Shown one piece after another: positions 50,801-59,116 of a DNA stretch of 64,000 nt. Source of the stretch: Pontibacter actiniarum (lineage in GTDB: Bacteria; Bacteroidota; Bacteroidia; Cytophagales; Hymenobacteraceae); NCBI RefSeq assembly GCF_003585765.1, contig NZ_CP021235.1:3844001-3908000 (forward strand). Direction: 5' to 3'. The notes below the pieces were generated by a model. The model saw only the letters and a program-made list of their open reading frames with translations. It had not been told where the DNA came from and searched no databases. A program made the translations under genes and the position numbers. Within the stretch, counting starts at the first letter, position 1. Every line of letters starts with the position of its first letter.

Positions 50801-52788
50801 TGCCCTTCTACGATATCCCATCCTTCCGGCACGGTCCAATAGTAATAAGTGGCGGTAGGCACAGGTTCAACAAAGTACTCCAGGCCAGTCTGGTTAGAGC
50901 AGGTGTAAGCTTCACCTGTTATCTGGCCGGGTGCAGGGCTTGGCGACGAAACCGGTTCCACGTGCTTGGCAACAGGCTCACTGACACCGCAGCCGTTCTC
51001 CAGCCTTACAGTGATGTCACCGGCCGCACTTCCGATCCGCACCATTACTTTTCTGGTGCCGTTGCCAGACACAATAGACCAGCCGTCTCCCGTTACTTCC
51101 CAGTTATAGGTTTTTGCGGTTGGCTCCTCTGCCACCTCAAACGGCATCACGGTACCCACGCAGCCCTGCGGGGTGCCGATGATTTCGGTGGGCATTTCCG
51201 GGGTGGCATCGTCTACGCGTACTTGCAGTGTTTGCGGAACGCTGCTTCCGCAGGCATTAATAGCCATGACAGACACTGTACCGCCAGTGGCGCCCGGGAT
51301 CACGGAGATTTCTGTTGTGCCTTGCCCAGTTTCGATCGCCCATCCTTCCGGAACTGCCCAGCTATAGGAGCTGGCGTTGGCCACTGGTACGATGCTGTAG
51401 GTGGCGCTTGCAGTGCCACGGCAGATAGCGTCCGGCCCTGTAATAGGCCCCGGCTGCGGCGGCACATCGGCCTGCATGGTGACACCCAAGGCTCTGGCCG
51501 GCCCTTCGCCGCAGGTATTACTGGCCGTTACTTTAATAAAGCCTGACCTTTCCGGGTTAGGATTTGAACCCCCAACCGTTACGCGTATGGTGGTTGATCT
51601 GGTAGCGGGGCCGAGCGGCACAAAGCTCCATCCGGACGGCACACTCCAGGTATAGCGGGTGGCTCCGTCCACGTCAGCAATGCTGTACTCAAAGCTATCG
51701 CCCAAGCATACCTCCGCCGGGCCGTTGATCACACCGGTCTCTGACAGCAGCACGCAGAAGCTAAGATCGCCGGTGTTGTTCTGCCTTACCTCATCAATAC
51801 CAATGCCGTACACCAGGCCCCGCAGGTAGCCTGCGCCCGCCTGGTTTACCCTTGCCACGATGGTGAGCGCCACCTCCTCCTGGTAAGCCAGAGAGCCAAC
51901 AGCCCAGGCAGAGCCGCTGAAGCTGGTGCCGGGCCTGGAGGAAGTATAGCTCTGCATCTCTCCAGAGAACTGTATCCCTGTTACGACAACCCCTTCTTCG
52001 TTGGTAGGGCCGTTGTTGCGCACTTTAATGGTGTAGGAAATGGTTTCGCCGAAGGCATAGGTATCAGGGCCTTTGCTGCCTGGTGTCTTGGAAAGGATGA
52101 TCTCCAGGTCGGCGGGATGGTTCAGCACGTTGTTTGATAGCTGAATCTCTCCCTCTCGGGCGATAAGGCGGCCCTGCAGCTGCGCCCCGTCCTGCATGAC
52201 AATGTTGCCCCTGGCGAAAACGTTTCCCAGGGCCGCTGCGCCCTGCGCCACCTGCACATTCCCCTCTACCACCCAAAACAGGTTAATGCCGGCCGCGTTG
52301 TTTAGCAACTCGTACTCTCCTTTGGTCAGGGTGAGGTTTCCTGTTACCTTGATGATAAAGACAGGGTTTCTCTGGCTAAGGCCGTTCAGCGTAAGCTTTC
52401 CGTTCAGGCTTGCGTCGCCGTTGATGGTGTATACCCCGGGCGTGATGGTGCTGCCAGTGAGGTTATTGGAAGCAATCGTACCTGTGTTAGCCTGGCCAGC
52501 CATGAAATCATACGCTACACGGGCATCTGCAATGGCTTGCTTCGCCAACTGACCGCCCTGGTAATACCCGCGGCGGTACTCCCCTGGCGGGAAACCCTGT
52601 ATTGCTCCGTTGGCGACACCTATACTGGCATGCACAACGGTATTGCCTGTGTTGGTGATTTTAGACGATGCCACAGCTCCAAACTCATACACGGCACCCA
52701 AGGCAGGTGCCTGTTGAGCAGAGGCCACAACAGACATCATACAAAAGCATACTAGCAATAGTATGACTTTTTCTAACCAGCTTCTCAT
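47833..52788 (-). CDS. Giant T9SS type B adhesin with ice-binding-like domain and 14 PKD-like repeats
   Basis: Secreted protein of 1651 residues. Order: signal peptide (1-24); DUF3494/ice-binding-like domain (about 36-225, with ITPGVYTINGDASLNGKLTL and GNVFARGNIVMQDGAQLQGR); a DUF11-like domain (about 228-345, SYTIKVRNNGPTNEEGVVVT); 14 PKD-like repeats of about 85 residues (about 350-1560), each with an early Cys, a W-x-VP-x-GW-x-I-x-GQGT core and a late N-x-CG; and a gliding-motility-type C-terminal sorting domain (FSPNNDGTHDTWKI ... KGYVMIVR). It heads a three-gene module with PorP/SprF and a PorE-like protein. The paired cysteines suggest a disulphide per repeat. Ice-plane residues cannot be assigned, so the domain may bind ice, another surface or cells. 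Confidence 0.93.
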   Translation of the reverse strand: MRSWLEKVILLLVCFCMMSVVASAQQAPALGAVYEFGAVASSKITNTGNTVVHASIGVANGAIQGFPPGEYRRGYYQGGQLAKQAIADARVAYDFMAGQANTGTIASNNLTGSTITPGVYTINGDASLNGKLTLNGLSQRNPVFIIKVTGNLTLTKGEYELLNNAAGINLFWVVEGNVQVAQGAAALGNVFARGNIVMQDGAQLQGRLIAREGEIQLSNNVLNHPADLEIILSKTPGSKGPDTYAFGETISYTIKVRNNGPTNEEGVVVTGIQFSGEMQSYTSSRPGTSFSGSAWAVGSLAYQEEVALTIVARVNQAGAGYLRGLVYGIGIDEVRQNNTGDLSFCVLLSETGVINGPAEVCLGDSFEYSIADVDGATRYTWSVPSGWSFVPLGPATRSTTIRVTVGGSNPNPERSGFIKVTASNTCGEGPARALGVTMQADVPPQPGPITGPDAICRGTASATYSIVPVANASSYSWAVPEGWAIETGQGTTEISVIPGATGGTVSVMAINACGSSVPQTLQVRVDDATPEMPTEIIGTPQGCVGTVMPFEVAEEPTAKTYNWEVTGDGWSIVSGNGTRKVMVRIGSAAGDITVRLENGCGVSEPVAKHVEPVSSPSPAPGQITGEAYTCSNQTGLEYFVEPVPTATYYYWTVPEGWDIVEGQGTVKIVVDASAEGGDITVVAINDCGTSDKSSLRIIAAEGVPVAPGPITGKMYGCANSNATYSIAEETDAASYVWSVPADWTIISGQGTTSIEVTTGAMSGKVTVAVVNGCGTGAVSALDVQPQITPPAPPTSIVGPSEVCQDGVNYEYRVNPVASESGYTWTVPADWVITSGQGTSRITVTAGAMEGAVTVAALNDCGEGGAASMPVTVVPSPPDQPGAITGPPSACVNQRNVTYSIEPVAGASSYLWSVGDKDWQIVSGQGSTSIVVNAGTEPTTISVRAVNACGVTSETQLATVVTDTVPATPDPITGNLYPCAGKVHTFSIDPVQHAFKYNWSVPEGWQVLEDNGTSITVETDGTAGTVSVTAENGCGPGFARTLQVTPVTAVAAAPEAILGNIDVCAGDEVTFSVKEVAGASGYNWVVPAGWQIISGQGTASILVKVNATAGDVTVTSLNDCGDGGTISRNIPVNTAAPTTPESIVGSPQVCSSTTVVYSIDPVSTASSYTWSVPGDWEILSGQGTTSIEAKIGKAVGNVTVVAVNSCGGSGDAELAVEVAQGAPLAPGAIKVPAGSFCQGTTGLEYSVDPIAGANGYSWTVPAGWVITDGQGTTRITVTAGAVGGEVTVTATNSCGDGGTAKAETRAQTFPLVPEITIGSFTPCQSENTTYSVTANTVGNVDTYLWEVPKGWTIVSGQNTNTLEVIADGTAGKIKVTAKNSCGDSGTAEMEVRPTPAAPVEPGAIVGEAGVCVGGTVTYTIENPTADATYNWNVPAGWSITTGQGTATITVVAGSEAGTITVTGQNGCGSTSPASLKVGVMPAEGATAIIDRSTPCVGLSYEVEPVPGATTYTWAVPAGWSITSGQGTPKITVEPGAGKGDISVVVGNGGCVDEPLYITPSAIMAKSDLNFPNVFSPNNDGTHDTWKIKNLENYPDNEVTIINRWGNQVYHGKSYQGNWTGDNLSEGTYFYVVRVKLCDGEDKMFKGYVMIVR

Positions 52789-53245
52789 TCAGTCAATAGT
52801 AAAAACTTCCGTATAAATTATTTCTTTTAAGTGAAACATTGAGCATCCTTCTGGCACACTACATTGTACTAAATCAACCACTTCCGCCGGATTTAACTCA
52901 TTGAGTCAGTTTTTCAGGTGCAATAATAGACTTTAAAAATTACATAGAAAAATTATTAAAACAGCACCCTGCCATTATCTACTATATTACACCTAAATTT
53001 TCACAATTTTAAGTACCCTGTATACTTTACCTAAATGTTTAAATTTTTTCACCTGCTATCAATATATAAAAATATAGATTATCAGATATAGATGCTCTAA
53101 ACTACTTTATTTATATCAGGCAAAATCAGCCGGGCAAGAGAGGCTGCTCCGTATTTATGCGCCAGGCCTTCGGAACGGCAACAAAATAACACAGCCTGCA
53201 CCCAGCTTCCGAGGCCTGCGATTTTGCACTTACCCGAAAAATAAC
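52789..53245. other. A/T-rich spacer upstream of the giant adhesin
   Basis: About 450 bases between the two adhesin modules, very A/T-rich at 52920-53120, where the promoter of the 1651-residue gene (minus strand) should lie. I see no exact TAnnTTTG match and no gene. One TATACTT word is at 53021-53027. Confidence 0.45.
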
Positions 53246-53287
53246 AAATCCCCCTGGCTACTGTCTCTACAGCAGCCAGGGGGATTT
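53246..53287. terminator. Terminator after PorP/SprF of module 2
   Basis: Perfect 14-base stem AAATCCCCCTGGCT / AGCCAGGGGGATTT with a 14-base loop, 31 bases after the PorP/SprF stop on the minus strand. Confidence 0.85.
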
Positions 53288-53318
53288 GCAGTTTATCCCA
53301 AAAGGGGTTATTCTGTGC

Positions 53319-54287
53319 CTACCACACCCATTGCGGGCAGATGATGCGCCTGTTGTTTAGGAGCTTGAAGCCAAGCACCACTTCGTGGGTGCCTGCGCTC
53401 ACGTTGTTGAGGTCAGAGGTAGTGAAGTCGTAGGAGTAGGAGAGATCTAGCAGGGGGCTGATGTATACGCCGACCATGGCCACCAACGCGTCGTTGTGCC
53501 GGTAGGAGCCTCCTACCCAAAAGCGCTCGTCATACATCACCCGCAAGCTGGCATCGATAGAGGCGGGGCTCGGGTCGGCAAGTTTCAGCATCACCGACGG
53601 TATCACATCAAGGCTTTCTGTTGGCTCCAGGCGGTAACTGGCGGTGATAAAGTAGTGGCGCTGCAGCTCCAGGGTCGCCTCGTCGCTACTCACCACACCG
53701 TCGCCGAAACTGCCCGCGTTTTTCAGCAGCTGCGCCCCGGACACGCCCACCGAGAAGTTACGGGAGTACAGCCACAGGCCCAGGTTTAGGTCCAGCATGG
53801 TGTTGTTTATGTCGCCCCCTCCGGCCAGGGGGTCGTTGTCGTTCGAAAAGTCCAGCTCGCTTGCGTTGATCGAGTTGCGGATAAGGCCGGTAGCCACGCC
53901 CGCCGAAACGTTTATACTTGTGGTGAGGGGCAGGTGGTAGGCGTAGGACACGCTGAGGCCTGTGCGGCGCAGAGGCCCCGTCTTGTCGGTGTGAAGTGTC
54001 GCGCCCACACCATGGTGCGCCAGCGCCCGGTGATACTTGTTGCCCGAAGCACCCTTGTTCAGCGGCGTGTGCACCGACACGTAGTACGTGCTAGGGGCCC
54101 CCTCCAGCCCGACCCACTGCCGCCGGTGGCTCAGCCGGACATCAGCATAATCCTCAATGCCTGAGATAGCCGGGTTGAGCAGGTAGTTGTTGAGCATGTA
54201 CTGGCTGTACTGCGGGCGTTGCTGCCCCACAGCCAGCTGCGCCACAGCAAAGAACAGGGAAAGTATAAGTATAAGCGGCTTGTTCAT
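53319..54287 (-). CDS. PorP/SprF-family T9SS outer membrane protein (module 2)
   Basis: Outer membrane barrel of 322 residues, the same length as the module 1 protein but clearly diverged. After the signal (AVAQLAVGQ) come RPQYSQYMLNNYLLNPAISG and RRQWVGLEGAPSTYYVSVHT, the family signature. It starts 3 bases after the 1212-residue adhesin gene and is followed by a terminator, so this module lacks a PorE-like gene. Confidence 0.95.
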   Translation of the reverse strand: MNKPLILILSLFFAVAQLAVGQQRPQYSQYMLNNYLLNPAISGIEDYADVRLSHRRQWVGLEGAPSTYYVSVHTPLNKGASGNKYHRALAHHGVGATLHTDKTGPLRRTGLSVSYAYHLPLTTSINVSAGVATGLIRNSINASELDFSNDNDPLAGGGDINNTMLDLNLGLWLYSRNFSVGVSGAQLLKNAGSFGDGVVSSDEATLELQRHYFITASYRLEPTESLDVIPSVMLKLADPSPASIDASLRVMYDERFWVGGSYRHNDALVAMVGVYISPLLDLSYSYDFTTSDLNNVSAGTHEVVLGFKLLNNRRIICPQWVW

Positions 54288-54290
54288 GTC

Positions 54291-57200
54291 TTATCGGATA
54301 ATGGTCACGTTTCCGGAAATCGGCTCATCGTTAATGCTGCGGAGGTAGATAAGGTAGTAGTACGTTGCCACTGGCAGCTCCTCCCCGTTATAGGTGCCGT
54401 CCCAAGGCACGCCGTATCCTTTAGAGCTGAAGACCTTGTTGCCCCAGCGGTTAAACACCTCCACCCGCATATCAGGGTAGTTCGCGTAGTTCTCTATCTC
54501 CCACACCTCATTCACGTTATCACCGTTGGGTGTAAAGGCATTGGGTATCTGCAGCGCCGGGATCACCTCCACCGTTACGCTGGCGGTGTCCACGCAGCCT
54601 TCTTCCGAAGTCACAGTCACGGTATAGGTAATGGTCTTATCCGGCCTGGCAATAGGATTCGGGATATTGGGGTTGTTAAGGTAAGTGGCCGGCTCCCACA
54701 GGTAGGTGGCACCGCCGGAGCCGCGCAGCTCCACTGTCTGCCCCTGTATCACTGTTACGTTCTCCCCGGCACTGGCCTCCACTGCCACCACGGTCACGGT
54801 TGCCGGCGCACGCGACACACTGGCGCACTCCTGGTCATTAACGGCCTCTACATAGTAGGTGGCAGACTGGGTGACGTTATCCAGGGTAAACTCTGAGCCG
54901 ATAAACACGGGTGAACCGCCTGTGGACGAAGTGTACCACCGGTATTCCAGCCCGTCCGGGTTGGCCACCGTCAGGGTAGCCGAGCCGTTAACGCAAGCAG
55001 TGGCGTTGCTGGCCACCACCGTTGGCGTGGCCGGGATAGGCAGCACCGTAATGCCGACCACTTCGGATGTGTCTGAGCAGCCGCCGGAGAAGACCACTCT
55101 TCGGAACCAGGTGTCGCGGTTTAGCGGCGTTGCCGTGTAGTCCTGCGCATCGTTTGTGCCCGCTGCCTGTACAAAGCCGCTGTTCGGGCCGATGGTGCTG
55201 CTTTCCCACAGATAAGTATAACCGCCGGCGCCGTCCGTTGGCATGCTGCCGGTTATCGGCTCCGGCACCTGCCCTGTGCAGACTTCTGTCTGCGTGGCCG
55301 TGATCGTATTGTTGCGCACGCCGGGGTTAACCGTAATGGACAGAACTGCACTGGTATCGGCACTACATGCCGCAGAGCTCACCACGCGCCGAAACCAGGT
55401 TGTGCGGGCCAATCTGCCCGGGGAGTAACTCTGGCCGTTGTTAGTGCCTGCCGCCGCCGTAAAGCCAGCGTTAGGGCCGGCCGTACTGCTCTCCCACAGG
55501 TATGTGTAGCTTCCGCTGCCACCTGTCGGCTCTGTGCCGTTTATCACACCGGGAGCGGTGCCGGTACAGATTTCGTCCTCCTCTATGCTGACGGTGTTGT
55601 TCTCCAGCTCGTCATATACCGTAATCATGACCGGATCAGATGCGACACGGCATCCTCCCGACTCCACCACCCGACGGAACCAGCTGTCTTGCGCCAACAC
55701 GCCTGGATCGTAGTTTTCACCTGCGTTGGCGCCCGGAGCCGGTACAAAGCCTTGGTCCGGGCCTTCGGTGCTTACCTCCCAAATGATGTTGAGGAAAGTA
55801 CCGTCGCCACCCGTCGGACGCTCCCCCACCAGGATAGCCGGTTTCTCGTTGGCACAAATCTCCTGGTCTTCGCTTATTGTGTTGTTCTCAATCCGGGGCA
55901 CTACCGTCACCTTCACAGCCGCGCTCGTATCGGCGGTACAGCTGCCAGAGTTTACCACGCGCCGGAACCAGGAGGTTTGCCCCAAAGACTGCGGTGTATA
56001 GCCTTGGCTGTTGCTCGTGCCGGTGGCCCTGGAAAAGCCGGAGGAGGGACCGGTGGTGCTGATCTGCCACGTATACACATAGCTGCTGCTGAGGCCGCCG
56101 TTGGGCTGGCGGCCTGTTAGCGGGTCAGGCGCATCCCCCACGCATATACTCTGGGTGCCCTCAATGGTGTTGTTGTCGATAGGGGGCACCACGTTTACGT
56201 TAACCGTTACACGGTCGCTGGGGCAGTTGTTCTGGTCAATGGTTTCTACCTGAAAGGTAGTTGGGCCTGTGAGCGGAGGCGTTTTGTACTCCGGCCCCGT
56301 AAACACCAGGTTACCTCCCGCATCGTAGAAGTTATAGCTGGCACCTGGCCCTGACGGGGCCAGTAAGGCACTGTCGCCGGAGCAGGTCGTGATGTCGTTG
56401 ATAAGCGGAGCGCCTGGCACCGGAAGTATGGTAACGACCTGCGGCGGCGCTTTTTGCCCCAGGTCGTCACTGGAGCCGCACTCGTTCGTTATCCGGGCCT
56501 CCACATTGTAGGTGCCGGGCCTCGGGAAGTCCAGTGAGGGGAACTGCTCGTTGGAGGCAAGCCTGCCGTTCACAAACCACTCGTAGGTAACGGTGTTGCC
56601 AAAGTTGGCGTCGAAGAACACCAGGGTCTGGTCATACTTGACGGTGGTATCGCCGCAGGCAACGATGTCTCCTGTGAGCTGCACCTGCGGATAGCCCACC
56701 ACAATGCTCTGTGAAGTAGTATCGGAGTCGCAGGCATTTGTAACAATCAGCTGCACTTCAAACACACCCGAGTTATTGAACTGCACCCGCAGGGTATCCT
56801 CCGTCAGGCTCTCCCCCAGTTTTACCTCCCACCCGCCGATGTTCATCTGGTCTTTGATCTCCCACTTGTAGGTCAAATCTTTGGCCAGGCTATCGCCAAC
56901 GGTGGTACTGTCTCCGAAGGACCATATGACAGGGGTGCAGCTTTGCGGGGTACCCACGGCTTCCTTGCCTGTCGTGAAATTTGCTTTGGGATCTTTGCCG
57001 TAGTAGAAGGGCTGCGAAAAAGTGGCCTCGCACCCATTGGTTGCCTCCACCCGGATCGTGATCGGGTATTCACCGTAGTCTTCGTAGGCAGGGCCTTTTT
57101 CCGGGAAGAGCCCGGCCTGGCCGCTATAGCGCACTTCTCCGTTCCCGTCGCCCCAGTCAATATAATAAGCGGCAATACTGGACAGGTACGGCTCCTGAAT

Positions 57201-57929
57201 GTTGTTGACCAGCTGCGCCACCACAACGGTATCGGCCGGTTCTACAGAGTCTGGCAGGCAGACGGTAAACTCATTCACTTCCCCAAAGTCTATCTCCGGG
57301 GTTTCTTTCACTGTGATCTCTACCTCCTCCAGCGTACGGCAGGCACCTGGCTGGCGTATGGCCTCAACTGACACAGTAAAGTCCCTGGTGCCCGTTCCAA
57401 AGGCCTCAAAGGTATAGCTCACCTCCGTGCCAGACTTTGGGTCTGCCCCGTCTACCCGCCAGACGTACTCAACGCCCTCCTCCGGGAAATCCACGCGGAA
57501 CGCCACTGCGTCGCCGCCACAAATTGCGCCAGAAGGAGGATCAAGGGATATGATTGGCGTGGAAGGCTTTTCCGTTACGTTTACCTGTACCTGGTTGGAG
57601 GTCAGCGGGCTGTTGTCGCACTCAGCGCTCTCCACGACAACGTAATACATACCTGCTGTACTTACCGTAAGGGAGCTGTTGGTGCCGCCAGTCACAGGCT
57701 CAAAAACACCGTCTGCATTGTCATCCCGAAACCACGCGTAGGATTGGATGCTATAGGAAGGGGTGGGGTCCAGGATCAGCGTGGTCGTTTCGCCACTACA
57801 AATGGAGGTTTTATCGGTAGTAATGGCAGGGGCCTCGCAGTCCTTCGCCTGCAGGGGGATGGCCGATACCAGTAGCAGGTACAGGAGCGCAAATACAGGA
57901 TAAAAGCGCTTGTGTATAGGGAGACGCAT
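54291..57929 (-). CDS. Large T9SS type B surface protein with PKD-like and WFRRVV repeats
   Basis: Secreted protein of 1212 residues. Signal peptide to about 28; immunoglobulin-like and PKD domains up to about 600 (VYYVVVESAECDNSPLTS-type and YYIDWGDGNGEVRYSG blocks); four tandem repeats of about 80-85 residues (about 610-940), each with NNTI near the start, TAGP-x-x-GF in the middle and WFRRVV-x-SG-x-C at the end; further Ig-like domains; and a gliding-motility-type C-terminal sorting domain (PNAFTPNGDNVNEVWEIENY ... NVTIIR). Likely a surface adhesin or matrix protein exported by T9SS with the PorP/SprF protein encoded next to it. Ligand unknown. Confidence 0.92.
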   Translation of the reverse strand: MRLPIHKRFYPVFALLYLLLVSAIPLQAKDCEAPAITTDKTSICSGETTTLILDPTPSYSIQSYAWFRDDNADGVFEPVTGGTNSSLTVSTAGMYYVVVESAECDNSPLTSNQVQVNVTEKPSTPIISLDPPSGAICGGDAVAFRVDFPEEGVEYVWRVDGADPKSGTEVSYTFEAFGTGTRDFTVSVEAIRQPGACRTLEEVEITVKETPEIDFGEVNEFTVCLPDSVEPADTVVVAQLVNNIQEPYLSSIAAYYIDWGDGNGEVRYSGQAGLFPEKGPAYEDYGEYPITIRVEATNGCEATFSQPFYYGKDPKANFTTGKEAVGTPQSCTPVIWSFGDSTTVGDSLAKDLTYKWEIKDQMNIGGWEVKLGESLTEDTLRVQFNNSGVFEVQLIVTNACDSDTTSQSIVVGYPQVQLTGDIVACGDTTVKYDQTLVFFDANFGNTVTYEWFVNGRLASNEQFPSLDFPRPGTYNVEARITNECGSSDDLGQKAPPQVVTILPVPGAPLINDITTCSGDSALLAPSGPGASYNFYDAGGNLVFTGPEYKTPPLTGPTTFQVETIDQNNCPSDRVTVNVNVVPPIDNNTIEGTQSICVGDAPDPLTGRQPNGGLSSSYVYTWQISTTGPSSGFSRATGTSNSQGYTPQSLGQTSWFRRVVNSGSCTADTSAAVKVTVVPRIENNTISEDQEICANEKPAILVGERPTGGDGTFLNIIWEVSTEGPDQGFVPAPGANAGENYDPGVLAQDSWFRRVVESGGCRVASDPVMITVYDELENNTVSIEEDEICTGTAPGVINGTEPTGGSGSYTYLWESSTAGPNAGFTAAAGTNNGQSYSPGRLARTTWFRRVVSSAACSADTSAVLSITVNPGVRNNTITATQTEVCTGQVPEPITGSMPTDGAGGYTYLWESSTIGPNSGFVQAAGTNDAQDYTATPLNRDTWFRRVVFSGGCSDTSEVVGITVLPIPATPTVVASNATACVNGSATLTVANPDGLEYRWYTSSTGGSPVFIGSEFTLDNVTQSATYYVEAVNDQECASVSRAPATVTVVAVEASAGENVTVIQGQTVELRGSGGATYLWEPATYLNNPNIPNPIARPDKTITYTVTVTSEEGCVDTASVTVEVIPALQIPNAFTPNGDNVNEVWEIENYANYPDMRVEVFNRWGNKVFSSKGYGVPWDGTYNGEELPVATYYYLIYLRSINDEPISGNVTIIR

Positions 57930-58222
57930 TAAGTCGGAGTTAAGGGTGAACTATAGGCTAAGGTTTTTGTATTACGAAACCGATATATATTAAGATACAC
58001 AAGCTATTAGCTTCGTACCGGCCACAGCAGCCATCCAGAAGAGCCAGGACAAGGAGGCATTACGCACATTGCTGCCAGACTAGCGGATGCAGCCCCGTAT
58101 GACCACCTATACCTCTATTGCCGAAACCTTAAAAAGGTTACATGGCAACTTTAATATTTATAACACTCAAATACTTAACGAACTAGTTATCTGCAAATTG
58201 CACCAAACAGCCTGATAAAGAA

Positions 58223-58254
58223 AGAAGGCCTGCAACCGGGGCTGCAGGCCTTCT
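58223..58254. terminator. Terminator after the DUF4249 gene
   Basis: Perfect 12-base stem AGAAGGCCTGCA / TGCAGGCCTTCT with an 8-base loop, 67 bases after the DUF4249 stop; on the minus strand it is followed by TTCTTT. Confidence 0.8.
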
Positions 58255-58321
58255 TCTAAACTGAAAAGCACGGTGACCTAACGCAGGTTGGAAAACCGCG
58301 CGCTGCCACCCCGGGCAAGGC

Positions 58322-59116
58322 TCATTTTATGTACAGCGTGTCTGCTGTGATATAGGTAAAGATGCCCTGCCCACCCTGCACGTTTGTTGGCAGCGCCACG
58401 GGCGGCTCAAACGGATCCACACTGGCACGTGAGGCCTGCTGCAGCGTACGCTGAAAGCTATAGTTGGCAGCCGTGATCCGGTACAGAATGAGTCGATAGG
58501 CTCGTTTCCCGGAAGGCACGTCTAACTGAAATGTCAGTTGCTTGTCCTGCACAGAAGAGTAGTCATAGTATTCTGACTTACGCTTTACCTCTCCCTCCAG
58601 CTCATACTCCAGATACACCCCATAGTAGCGGCCATCCTCTTTTGCGCTGTTCGGGCAGCTAACAGAGATCATCTTCTCTTTAAGCTCCCAGCCATCTATT
58701 CGCACCTGCTCCACTAAAGGGGTTGCAGCGTAAAGAGTGTCACCTCCGCCCTCCGTAACGATCCGCAGGCGCAGGGAGTCTCCCGATAACTCCGTAGGCA
58801 AGCGGTAGGTATTGACGTAGTTTATTAACCTGATGCTCTCTTTACCTCTGTAAAGGATGTTCTGCAACACAACAGCCGTATCAGCAAGCACAAGCTCGGC
58901 CTTTGCATTCCACACGAGCTGGACCGACAGGCTCTCTCGCAGACTGCTGCTGCGTATCAGGCTGAGCTGTATGGGGACTCCTGGCGACAGGTAGCCTTCT
59001 ACAAAAAGCTTGTCTGGGCTGGAAGGCATCATTAGATCAGCCTCGTCTCTCAATGCGCAGGAGGAAACCGCTGAAAGTGTAAGCAGGAGGAGATAAGTTA
59101 TAAGTCGAAGGTGCAT
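58322..59116 (-). CDS. DUF4249 lipoprotein
   Basis: Lipoprotein of 264 residues: signal MHLRLITYLLLLTLSAVSSC gives Cys20 as the lipidated residue. FVEGYLSPGVPIQLSLIRSS is typical of DUF4249, a family encoded next to TonB-dependent receptors in Bacteroidota and thought to work with them in uptake. The first 19 bases overlap the end of the receptor gene, so the two are translationally coupled. Substrate unknown. Confidence 0.88.
   Translation of the reverse strand: MHLRLITYLLLLTLSAVSSCALRDEADLMMPSSPDKLFVEGYLSPGVPIQLSLIRSSSLRESLSVQLVWNAKAELVLADTAVVLQNILYRGKESIRLINYVNTYRLPTELSGDSLRLRIVTEGGGDTLYAATPLVEQVRIDGWELKEKMISVSCPNSAKEDGRYYGVYLEYELEGEVKRKSEYYDYSSVQDKQLTFQLDVPSGKRAYRLILYRITAANYSFQRTLQQASRASVDPFEPPVALPTNVQGGQGIFTYITADTLYIK

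Noticed and set aside
51541-51580. GGATTTGAACCCCCAACC resembles a tRNA T arm
   Set aside because: Lies in frame within the adhesin repeat; no acceptor, D or anticodon arm can be formed around it.
47833-52788. Regularly spaced repeats of about 255 bases resembling an array
   Set aside because: They are in-frame protein repeats of about 85 residues, differ at the DNA level and have no spacers; not CRISPR.
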